From Bordetella parapertussis (GTDB lineage Bacteria; Pseudomonadota; Gammaproteobacteria; Burkholderiales; Burkholderiaceae_B), in the NCBI GenBank assembly GCA_945872285.1, contig CAMBZR010000133.1, positions 1 through 5,044 of the forward strand: DNA of 5,044 nt. Direction: 5' to 3'. The notes under the pieces are model-generated. The model ran no database searches. It was not told the origin of the DNA and saw only the letters and a program-made list of their open reading frames with translations. Made by a program: the position numbers and the translations under genes. Shown piece by piece: positions 1-5,044 of this stretch; position 1 is the stretch's first letter; each line of letters opens with the position of its first letter.

Positions 1-367
1 TAACGGGCGAAAAGCTAGTCATTGGATCATAGGGCGGATTTTTTTTAAGCAGAGGAATCTGCATCATGGGCGTATTGGTCGCCATGAAAAAGGTGTGGCC
101 GTCTGGCTCTGCACGGATGACATATTCGGCCGCGATGAGTCCGTCTGCGCCAGGTTTGTTTTCGACAACGACAGTTTGTCCGAGCGAGGCCGTTAAGTGC
201 TGCGCCAAAATCCGGGCGACTAAATCAGTGGCACCACCTGGCGGAAACTGCAACACAATCCGTATTGGCTTGCTTGGCCAGGTTTGGGCGCTTGCAAAGT
301 TGGCAGTTAACACGCAGGCAAGGGCGCAGACAACAAGGGTGAACTGGCGGACACAATTCAAAGACAT
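1..367 (-). CDS. Bug-family TTT periplasmic solute-binding protein, 3' end outside window
   Basis: Only the first 122 codons are present; the frame is open to the window edge, so the gene continues past position 1. The product would be a periplasmic receptor of the tripartite tricarboxylate transport (Bug/TctC) type, which captures carboxylates or similar small solutes. Residues 1-27 look like a Sec signal peptide (short N region with one Arg, hydrophobic core, cleavage near ASA|Q). The mature start WPSKPIRIVLQFPPGGATD (residues 30-48) and VENKPGADG (68-76) followed by EPDGHTFF (87-94) are family hallmarks. The ATG at 365-367 is preceded by TTAGGTG (372-378, minus strand) at usable spacing. 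It is divergent from the GST-like gene, with no transporter membrane subunits in view. It resembles the second Bug protein at 2598-3560 over the same region but differs clearly, so they are paralogues, not a recent duplication. The ligand cannot be inferred. Confidence 0.93.
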   Translation of the reverse strand, partial: MSLNCVRQFTLVVCALACVLTANFASAQTWPSKPIRIVLQFPPGGATDLVARILAQHLTASLGQTVVVENKPGADGLIAAEYVIRAEPDGHTFFMATNTPMMQIPLLKKNPPYDPMTSFSPV

Positions 368-527
368 AGAGCACCTAAGGTTTGGTGTTGAAAGTTTGGC
401 GTTGCAATCACTTCGCTCAGCCCTGCAACTGCGGCTTCGCAACAGGTCACGATCATATTAAACCGGCTACAGACAACTGCAACAAATTCAACTAAGATTT
501 AGTGTCGATTTTTATTAGGGAAAACCC
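368..527. other. Divergent intergenic region between Bug and GST-like genes
   Basis: This 160-base gap must carry the promoters of both divergent genes. I see no convincing paired -35/-10 boxes on either strand. CATATTAAA around 454-462 is the most AT-rich -10-like stretch for the rightward gene, but it lacks a good -35. The gap does hold a 14-base tandem repeat (377-404). It also holds a GTTGCA (401-406) facing TGCAAC (424-429), with another TGCAAC at 478-483; these may be regulator sites. The apparent 131-codon plus-strand frame through 66-461 is antisense to the Bug gene and is not called. Confidence 0.5.
377..404. repeat. Imperfect 14-base tandem repeat upstream of Bug gene
   Basis: Two adjacent 14-base units, AAGGTTTGGTGTTG (377-390) and AAAGTTTGGCGTTG (391-404), agree at 12 of 14 positions. 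They begin 10 bases upstream of the minus-strand Bug start codon, and the first unit overlaps its ribosome binding region. A regulator binding as tandem monomers is possible. A chance or slippage-derived duplication is equally possible. Confidence 0.6.
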
Positions 528-1136
528 ATGTTGCTCTTTGATATGACAAGTGCCATGAATCCTCGCCGCGTGCGAATTTTTTTAGCTGAAAAAGGGCTGA
601 CGATACCCATCCGGCAAATTGATGGGCTCAAGCACGAGAATACGCAGCCTGAATTCTTAGAAAAAAATTCGCTGGGCAAAGTGCCGGTTCTTGAACTCGA
701 CGATGGCACGCTGCTCACTGAGTCGATTGCGATTTGTCGCTACCTTGAGGCGCTTCATCCCCAGAGGCCGTTGTTTGGGCGCACAACGCTTGAGCAAGCG
801 CAGGTCGAGATGTGGACGCGTCGTCTTGAGTTTGAAATTGTGATGCCTATCCTGACAAACTTTAGACACACAGGGCAATACTGGATTGGGCGCTCGCCTC
901 AAGAGCCTCTTTGTGGTGAGTACTATCAGGCACGCGCCTTTGAGGCGTTCGAATGGCTTGATCGCGAACTTGCTGGCAAAGAATTTATCGCGGCTGATCA
1001 CTACACGATCGCCGACATCGTTGCGCAGTGCGGCTTTTTAGTCGGTAAGGCGACGGGCACACGAATCCCACCAGAGTTAAAAGAATTAACGCGGTGGTAC
1101 AGCGCAATGGTGGCACGTCCCACCGCGCGTGCTTAG
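528..1136 (+). CDS. Glutathione S-transferase family protein
   Basis: A 202-residue cytosolic protein with the usual two-domain GST layout and length. The N-terminal thioredoxin-like domain (about 1-77) contains SAMNPRRVRIFLAEKG (8-23). It also has the cis-proline loop KVPVLE (51-56, Pro53) and the glutathione gamma-glutamyl contact motif ESIAICRYLE (65-74). The all-alpha C-terminal domain (about 85-202) carries the N-capping/hydrophobic staple region YTIADI (159-164, Asp163) and ends in the common RPTARA tail. Members conjugate glutathione to electrophiles, reduce peroxides or act as thiol-dependent lyases or isomerases; which applies here cannot be read from sequence. Ser8 or Asn11 occupies the N-terminal active-site area, with no Tyr or Cys there. 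The ATG at 528 follows AGGG (517-520) by 7 bases. It is the first gene of a plus-strand set and its stop overlaps or abuts the SDR start, which suggests co-transcription and coupled translation. Confidence 0.92.
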   Translation: MLLFDMTSAMNPRRVRIFLAEKGLTIPIRQIDGLKHENTQPEFLEKNSLGKVPVLELDDGTLLTESIAICRYLEALHPQRPLFGRTTLEQAQVEMWTRRLEFEIVMPILTNFRHTGQYWIGRSPQEPLCGEYYQARAFEAFEWLDRELAGKEFIAADHYTIADIVAQCGFLVGKATGTRIPPELKELTRWYSAMVARPTARA

Positions 1137-1887
1137 CGTGAATGCGGCCATTCAAGCTCGTGTGGATCAAAAAGTTTGTTTGATCGTTGGTGCCGGAGAT
1201 GGCACCGGAAGCGCGGTTGCTCTAGGCTTTGCGCGCGCTGGGTACGCAGTGTGTGTAGCGCGACGAACGCCAGACGCAAGTCAGGGCCTGCTTGACACCA
1301 TTCACGCTGAGGGCGGGCATGCGTTAGCCTTTGCGCTAGACGCGCGTCGCGAAGACGAGGTGATTAAGCTTTTTCAAACGATTGAACAAGACGTTGGGCC
1401 GCTCGCTGTCGTGGTGTTTAACGTCGGCGGAAACGTCCGTTTCCCCTTGCTAGAAATGACAGCGCAAAAGTATTTTAAAACCTGGGAAATGTGTGCCATG
1501 GCGGGTTTTCTGGTTGGGCGAGAGGCGGCGCGTGTGATGTTGCCCCGGCGCTGCGGCACCATCTTATTCACGGGCGCGACGGCAAGTTTACGAGGCGGTG
1601 TCGGCTTTAGCGCTTTTGCAGGAGGCAAAGCGGCACTCAGAGCCTTAGCGCAAAGCATGGCGCGTGAGTTCGGTCCGCAGGGCTTGCATGTGGCGCACGT
1701 CATTGTTGATGGGGTGATTGACTCAGAACGAGTTCGCTCGACCCAACCCGAGCGCGTCGCCGCACTTGGAGCTCAAGGCCTGGTCGACCCCCAGAACATC
1801 GCGCAAGCTTATTTGTGGCTACACCAACAAAAACCTGACGCCTGGACGTTTGAGCTTGATCTGCGCCCAGCCACTGAAAAGTGGTAA
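1129..1887 (+). CDS. Atypical short-chain dehydrogenase/reductase (SDR) lacking catalytic Tyr
   Basis: A Rossmann-fold protein of up to 252 residues. The cofactor loop is VGAGDGTG (20-27), an incomplete match to TGxxxGxG. Asp71 sits in the usual adenine-contact position and NVGG (98-101) replaces NNAG. In my hand alignment to classical SDRs, the active-site Lys is kept (Lys167 in FAGGKAAL) but the Tyr four residues before it is Phe163 and the Ser position is Ala150. This resembles what I recall of a divergent classical-like subgroup (SDR_c10) with incomplete motifs. The C-terminus FELDLRPATEKW also matches that subgroup as I remember it. It may bind NAD(P) without standard oxidoreductase chemistry. 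The start is uncertain: GTG 1129 overlaps the GST stop by 8 bases, while GTG 1138 begins one base after it. Neither has a visible Shine-Dalgarno, so reinitiation after the GST gene is likely. Confidence 0.9.
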   Translation: MLSVNAAIQARVDQKVCLIVGAGDGTGSAVALGFARAGYAVCVARRTPDASQGLLDTIHAEGGHALAFALDARREDEVIKLFQTIEQDVGPLAVVVFNVGGNVRFPLLEMTAQKYFKTWEMCAMAGFLVGREAARVMLPRRCGTILFTGATASLRGGVGFSAFAGGKAALRALAQSMAREFGPQGLHVAHVIVDGVIDSERVRSTQPERVAALGAQGLVDPQNIAQAYLWLHQQKPDAWTFELDLRPATEKW

Positions 1888-1942
1888 GGTCATTCAGACC
1901 GTTACACTAAAATCTTGCATGCATACCCACTGACAGGCACCT
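1888..1942 (+). other. Short spacer between SDR and AhpD-like genes
   Basis: This 55-base gap holds a small GGTC-ATTCA-GACC hairpin (1888-1900) directly after the SDR stop and the palindrome TGCATGCA (1916-1923). There is no U-tract and no credible promoter, so read-through into the downstream gene is the simplest reading. A weak ACAGG (1933-1937) five bases before the ATG is the only ribosome binding candidate. Confidence 0.4.
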
Positions 1943-2539
1943 ATGACAACGACTGAACAAAACAAACCAATTGCGCGTTTCGCGATTCCAGCGCTGACAG
2001 AACTGCCTGCAGATATCCGCGAAAAAATTCTGACTGTGCAAGAGAAGTCGGGTTTTGTGCCGAACGTGTTTTTGGTGTTGTCGCGCAGGCCTGACGAATT
2101 TCGGGCTTTCTTTGCTTATCACGATGCGTTGATGGTGAAAGACACTGGCAGCCTGACTAAAGCCGATCGCGAAATGATTGTGACCACGACAAGTGCGAAG
2201 AACAACTGTTTATATTGTGTGGTGGCGCATGGTGCGATTTTGCGGATTTATGCAAAAAATTCGCTAGTGGCTGACCAAGTCGCAGTCAATCATCACAAGG
2301 CGGATATTTCGCCTCGACAAAAAGCGATGCTCGATTTTGCCGTCAAGGTCTGCCTAGACTCGCAGGCGGTCGGCGATGAAGACTACACAGCGTTAAAAGA
2401 GCACGGCTTTGATGACGAAGATATTTGGGATATCACTGCCATCACGGGATTTTTTGGGATGTCGAATCGACTCGCTAACGTCTTATCCATGCGGCCCAAT
2501 GATGAATTTTTTATGTTGGGACGTCTGCCTAAAAAATAG
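1943..2539 (+). CDS. AhpD-like / carboxymuconolactone-decarboxylase-fold peroxidase-related protein
   Basis: A 198-residue cytosolic, all-helical protein of the AhpD/CMD superfamily, closest in layout to the uncharacterised peroxidase-related enzymes. The redox centre is visible: Cys89-Leu-Tyr-Cys92 followed by His96 (CLYCVVAH), with Glu77 twelve residues before the first Cys. This reproduces the Glu-12-Cys-3-Cys-4-His spacing of the AhpD proton relay (Glu118, Cys130, Cys133, His137 in the Mycobacterium enzyme). The N-terminal segment GFVPNVFLVLSRRPDEFRAF (37-56) is also typical of the family. Thiol-dependent peroxide reduction or disulfide exchange is the expected chemistry; substrate and electron donor are unknown. 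The length fits the peroxidase-related group. It follows the SDR by 55 bases on the same strand, and its stop lies 15 bases before a hairpin that probably ends the unit. Pairing with a GST suggests thiol or redox metabolism, which is inference. Confidence 0.92.
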   Translation: MTTTEQNKPIARFAIPALTELPADIREKILTVQEKSGFVPNVFLVLSRRPDEFRAFFAYHDALMVKDTGSLTKADREMIVTTTSAKNNCLYCVVAHGAILRIYAKNSLVADQVAVNHHKADISPRQKAMLDFAVKVCLDSQAVGDEDYTALKEHGFDDEDIWDITAITGFFGMSNRLANVLSMRPNDEFFMLGRLPKK

Positions 2540-2554
2540 CTAGGTACCGCGAGC

Positions 2555-2588
2555 GACTCAACCCCAACGCACTGAGCGGGGTCGAGTC
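2555..2588. terminator. Candidate bidirectional terminator hairpin between convergent genes
   Basis: Arms GACTCAACCCC (2555-2565) and GGGGTCGAGTC (2578-2588) pair at 10 of 11 positions (one A-C mismatch) around a 12-base loop. It lies 15 bases after the AhpD-like stop and 9 bases beyond the stop of the convergent Bug gene. Neither strand has a U-tract directly after the stem, so intrinsic termination may be weak, or the hairpin may mainly protect 3' ends. Confidence 0.55.
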
Positions 2589-2597
2589 TGTGCAGGA

Positions 2598-3560
2598 CTA
2601 CTCATCAATTTTTGCACCAGAGTCTTGAATCGCTTTGGCAAATTTGACGATTTCAGCTCGCAGATGCGTATCAAACTCAGTCGCAGTCATGAGCTTGGTG
2701 CTAAAGCCCATTTCTTTAAATTTATCTTGCACGTCGGGTAGGGCCAAGGCGCGATTCACATCGGTGTTTAACTTGTTTACGATCGCCGTTGGTGTAGCAG
2801 CGGGCGCATACAGACCAAACCAAGATACGACGTCAAAGCCCGGCAAGCCAGACTCAGACACGGTTGGCACATTAGGGGCAGCGGCGACACGCGCTGCGCT
2901 AGAGATGGCAAGCACTTTGATACGCCCGCCATTCGCGTGCTTGATTGATGTTGGGATTGGATCAAAAAGCATCGGAATTTGGCCGCCTAATAAATCGGTA
3001 AGAGCGGGCGAGCCACCTTTGTAGGGGATATGCCTGAGCTGCACACCTGCGGCTGTTTTGAAAATCTCACCCGCTAGGTGCGCGCCACCCCCAGGTCCAC
3101 TTGAGCCATAGTCAAGGCCGTTAGGCTGAGTTTTTATGTAGGCGATGAGTTCGGTGACAGAATTTGCAGGCACAGAGGCGTTTACGATGAGTAAAAAGGG
3201 TGCGATCGCCAGATGCGCAACGGGTACAAAGTCTTTTAAGGTGTCATAAGGCAGCTTTTTATACAGACTCAGATTAATCGAGTGCTGGGTACCCTGTAGT
3301 AATAAGGTATAGCCATCGGGAGCCGACTTGGCAACCATATCAGAGCCTACGGTGCCGCTTGCGCCGGCTTTGTTCTCTACAATCGCTTGCTGCCCCCAAG
3401 TCTCGGCTAGTTTTTGGCTCAGAATACGGGCGACAACATCAGTGCCGCCTCCAGCTGGAAACGGCACAACAATGCGAACCGACTTGGTCGGATAGGCCTG
3501 CGCAAGCGCCAAGCAGGGGGCGAACGATAGGGCGAAGAGGGCGGCAAGTAAGCGTTTCAA
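2598..3560 (-). CDS. Bug-family TTT periplasmic solute-binding protein, complete
   Basis: A 320-residue secreted receptor of the Bug/TctC type and normal family length. Residues 1-22 are a Sec signal peptide (MKRLLAALFALSFAP start, cleavage near AQA|Y). Family blocks appear in order: YPTKSVRIVVPFPAGGGTD (23-41), VENKAGASG (61-69), PDGYTLL (81-87), YGSSGPGGGAHLAGE (151-165), IPYKGGSPALTDLLGGQ (178-194) and VSESGLPGFD (234-243). The two glycine-rich loops usually line the ligand cleft, which in this family takes carboxylates, amides or related small solutes; the ligand here is unknown. The start is TTG at 3558-3560, supported by AGGAG six bases upstream and by correct placement of the signal peptide; no ATG serves better. 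The gene is convergent with the AhpD-like gene and divergent from the CoA-transferase, a common arrangement for orphan Bug genes beside catabolic enzymes. No TctA or TctB membrane subunit is present in the window. Confidence 0.96.
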   Translation of the reverse strand: MKRLLAALFALSFAPCLALAQAYPTKSVRIVVPFPAGGGTDVVARILSQKLAETWGQQAIVENKAGASGTVGSDMVAKSAPDGYTLLLQGTQHSINLSLYKKLPYDTLKDFVPVAHLAIAPFLLIVNASVPANSVTELIAYIKTQPNGLDYGSSGPGGGAHLAGEIFKTAAGVQLRHIPYKGGSPALTDLLGGQIPMLFDPIPTSIKHANGGRIKVLAISSAARVAAAPNVPTVSESGLPGFDVVSWFGLYAPAATPTAIVNKLNTDVNRALALPDVQDKFKEMGFSTKLMTATEFDTHLRAEIVKFAKAIQDSGAKIDE

Positions 3561-3643
3561 GTTTGTCTCCTGGCTTGGCTGAGCCCAAGCTTCTGTGTGA
3601 GCCTCTACAATACGACGATTGTCACAAAATTGGAACCTTTCTT
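3561..3643. promoter_or_regulatory. Divergent promoter/operator region, Bug gene and CoA-transferase
   Basis: This 83-base gap must hold both start sites. On the plus strand TACAAT (3606-3611) is a fair -10 box but has no good -35. On the minus strand TTCCAA and TATTGT, 17 bases apart, form a weak pair whose -10 (3607-3612) overlaps the plus-strand one. Two inverted repeats lie here: ACAAT-N6-ATTGT (3607-3622), covering both -10 candidates, and GCTTGG-N6-CCAAGC (3573-3590), just upstream of the Bug ribosome binding site. A shared operator is plausible but not shown. The CoA-transferase ribosome site is weak (TGGAA, 3631-3635). Confidence 0.35.
3567..3571 (-). promoter_or_regulatory. Strong Shine-Dalgarno (AGGAG) fixing a TTG start
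   Basis: On the minus strand, AGGAG is followed by the six-base spacer ACAAAC and then TTG. The spacing is ideal, and the frame that follows begins directly with a basic, hydrophobic signal peptide. This identifies TTG as the start of the Bug gene. Confidence 0.8.
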
Positions 3644-4867
3644 ATGGCTGGCCCTTTATCTCACATCAAAGTTCTTGATCTTTCGCGTGTGCTAGCCGCC
3701 CCGTGGGCAGCACAAAATCTGGCTGATTTGGGCGCCGAGGTGATTAAGGTTGAGCGGCCGATCAAAGGTGATGATTCGCGTGCGTTCGCTCCGCCGTTTT
3801 TGAAGGACCAAGCTGGCAACACCACACGTGAATCGGCCTATTTTTGCGCGGCGAACCGTGGCAAAAAGTCGATTACGATCGATCTGTCCAAGCCCGAAGG
3901 TCAGCAACTGGTGCGCGAACTGGCAAAAAACGTGGATGTGATTTTTGAAAACTACAAAGTGGGCGACTTGGCGCGCTATGGCCTGGGCTACGAAGACATC
4001 AAGGCGATCAACCCCGCGATCATCTATTGCTCGGTGACAGGGTTTGGCCAGACCGGACCTGAAAAAGACCGGCCAGGTTACGATTTTATGGCGCAAGGCA
4101 TGGGTGGTTTGATGAGCATCACCGGAGAGCGTGATGAACTTCCGGGCGGTGGTCCGCAACGTGTCGGTGTGCCGATTATTGATTTGACAACGGGCATGTA
4201 TGCCTCGGTTGCAGTGTGTGCAGCGATCGCGAACCGCGCGGTGACGGGCAAGGGGCAGTGGATTGATATCTCTCTGCTAGACTCATGCGTGGCGGTTTTG
4301 GCGAATCAGGCGATGAATTATTTTGCAACGGGTGAGTCGCCCAAAGCGATTGGTAATGCTCATCCAAATATTGTTCCTTATCAAACTTTCAAAACGTCTG
4401 ATGGGGCATTGATTTTGGCCTGTGGTAACGACAATTTGTTTAAAAAATTCTGCGCAATCGCTGACTGTGCGCACATTGCGCTAGACCCTCGCTATTCAAC
4501 CAACGGCGAGCGGGTAAAAAATCGCGAAGAGATCACGGCCATTCTGAATGAAATCTTTTTAAAGTACACCACGCGTGAGTGGGTCAAAATGCTTGATGAG
4601 GCGGGTGTGGCCAATGGTCCCATCAATACGGTGGCTCAAGTATTTGAAGAGCCTCAAGTGCTGGCGCGTGCAATGAAAATAGAATTACCTCATGCTGTGG
4701 CCGGTTCGGTTTCTTTAGTCGCCAGCCCCATGAGGTTTTCGGGCACGCCGCTCAAGCACGAGATCCCACCGCCCGCGTTAGGCCAGCATACTGACGAGAT
4801 CTTAAGTACGGTATTGAACAAAAACGCAGAGCAAATCGCCGCGCTTAAATCGTCAGGCATTGTTTAA
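3644..4867 (+). CDS. CaiB/BaiF (family III) CoA-transferase
   Basis: A 407-residue cytosolic enzyme that moves CoA between an acyl-CoA donor and a free carboxylic acid through an aspartyl-CoA thioester. The N-terminus IKVLDLSRVLAAPWAAQNLA (8-27) and DLGAEVIKVERP (28-39) are characteristic of the family. So are the CoA-binding NRGKKSITIDL (71-81), ENYKVGDLARYGLGY (102-116) and GFGQTGP (133-139). The catalytic Asp is most likely Asp180 in VPIIDLTTGMYA. GKGQWIDISLLD (202-213) and HPNIVPYQTFKTSDGALI (240-257) complete the pattern, and the length is normal. Overall look is closest to succinyl- or glutarate-type CoA-transferases, but the acid is not determinable. The ATG at 3644 is preferred: the frame is open upstream to 3359, but that extension runs antisense through the Bug signal peptide and lacks family sequence. 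An amidohydrolase gene follows after 44 bases, probably co-transcribed. Confidence 0.95.
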   Translation: MAGPLSHIKVLDLSRVLAAPWAAQNLADLGAEVIKVERPIKGDDSRAFAPPFLKDQAGNTTRESAYFCAANRGKKSITIDLSKPEGQQLVRELAKNVDVIFENYKVGDLARYGLGYEDIKAINPAIIYCSVTGFGQTGPEKDRPGYDFMAQGMGGLMSITGERDELPGGGPQRVGVPIIDLTTGMYASVAVCAAIANRAVTGKGQWIDISLLDSCVAVLANQAMNYFATGESPKAIGNAHPNIVPYQTFKTSDGALILACGNDNLFKKFCAIADCAHIALDPRYSTNGERVKNREEITAILNEIFLKYTTREWVKMLDEAGVANGPINTVAQVFEEPQVLARAMKIELPHAVAGSVSLVASPMRFSGTPLKHEIPPPALGQHTDEILSTVLNKNAEQIAALKSSGIV

Positions 4868-4899
4868 GCGCTAGACTTATTCTTAAAAGATATAAAAAC

Positions 4900-4904
4900 G
4901 GAGA
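4900..4904 (+). promoter_or_regulatory. Shine-Dalgarno (GGAGA) of the amidohydrolase gene
   Basis: GGAGA sits seven bases before the ATG at 4912 and settles the start. The 44-base gap after the CoA-transferase contains an AT-rich TATAAA (4891-4896) but no matching -35 and no hairpin terminator. Co-transcription with the CoA-transferase is therefore likelier than a separate promoter. Confidence 0.7.
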
Positions 4905-4911
4905 ACACACC

Positions 4912-5044
4912 ATGTACGATTTAATTATTCGCAATGCGCAGGTATTCGATGGCTTAGGTCATCCCGCAGTGCGCGCGGATGTTGCGGTCAAGCAAGGGGT
5001 CGTTGCCGAGATCGGCGCGGTCAAGGGGCAGGCGACGCAAGAAA
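4912..5044 (+). CDS. Probable D-aminoacylase-like amidohydrolase, N-terminal fragment
   Basis: The first 44 codons of a gene cut by the window end. The start MYDLIIRNAQVFDGLGHP (1-18) followed by ADVAVKQGVVAEIG (23-36) is the small beta-sandwich opening of metal-dependent amidohydrolases. Its wording is closest to the N-acyl-D-amino-acid deacylase group, while dihydroorotase- and hydantoinase-like enzymes start similarly. The metal-binding HxH motif would come after about residue 60 and is not visible, so activity cannot be confirmed. It is preceded by a good Shine-Dalgarno and lies 44 bases downstream of the CoA-transferase on the same strand. Hydrolysis of an amide to release an acid that the CoA-transferase then activates is a reasonable but unproven link. 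Confidence 0.8.
   Translation, partial: MYDLIIRNAQVFDGLGHPAVRADVAVKQGVVAEIGAVKGQATQE

Noticed and set aside
313..367. Possible lipoprotein signal (CALAC) in the first Bug protein
   Set aside because: The residue three before the Cys is Ala, not Leu, and a standard ASA|Q signal peptidase I site follows; Bug proteins are soluble periplasmic receptors.
66..461. 131-codon plus-strand frame
   Set aside because: It is mostly antisense to the Bug gene at 1-367, whose minus-strand translation shows clear family motifs; the plus-strand product has no recognisable features.
1888..1900. GGTC/GACC hairpin after the SDR as a terminator
   Set aside because: The stem has only four base pairs and no U-tract, so it is unlikely to stop transcription.
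3359..3643. 95-codon N-terminal extension of the CoA-transferase frame, starting at GTG
   Set aside because: It runs antisense through the Bug signal peptide and leader and has no family similarity; the family N-terminus begins at the ATG at 3644.
3692..4159. 155-codon minus-strand frame inside the CoA-transferase
   Set aside because: It is the shadow of a well-conserved enzyme gene, with no ribosome site or recognisable domain.
4868..4911. Promoter in front of the amidohydrolase based on TATAAA
   Set aside because: No -35 element is found at usable spacing; AT-rich composition before a ribosome site explains it.

Overview
The window reads as accessory catabolic and transport DNA from a betaproteobacterium, most likely Burkholderiales in the Bordetella/Alcaligenes/Comamonas sense. 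The main reason is two separate Bug-type periplasmic binding proteins (the solute receptors of tripartite tricarboxylate transport, TTT). That family is greatly expanded in this order, where orphan receptors often sit beside CoA-transferases, SDRs and hydrolases. Base composition is moderate, coding density is high, and there are no RNA genes, insertion sequences, CRISPR or phage genes.

Layout. Positions 1-367 (minus strand) hold the N-terminal 122 codons of a Bug receptor whose 3' part lies outside the window. A 160-base divergent gap (368-527) follows; it contains an imperfect 14-base tandem repeat. A plus-strand gene set then runs: a glutathione S-transferase-like protein (528-1136), an atypical short-chain dehydrogenase overlapping or abutting it (1129-1887), and, after 55 bases, an AhpD-like peroxidase-related protein (1943-2539). 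A hairpin at 2555-2588 separates this set from a convergent, complete minus-strand Bug receptor (2598-3560, TTG start). Across an 83-base divergent gap lies a family III (CaiB/BaiF) CoA-transferase (3644-4867). It is followed after 44 bases by the first 44 codons of a probable D-aminoacylase-like amidohydrolase (4912 onward, cut by the window end).

How the parts may work together (inference). The two Bug proteins would bind small carboxylates or similar solutes in the periplasm. The CoA-transferase would activate an organic acid as its CoA thioester, and the amidohydrolase would release an acid or amine from an N-acyl or cyclic amide precursor. The GST / SDR / AhpD-like set looks like a thiol- and redox-linked module, but no substrate can be read from sequence.

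I found no clear sign of an undescribed system. The most notable points are an SDR whose catalytic Ser and Tyr positions are Ala and Phe, the tandem repeat just upstream of the first Bug gene, and the TTG start with a strong ribosome binding site on the second.
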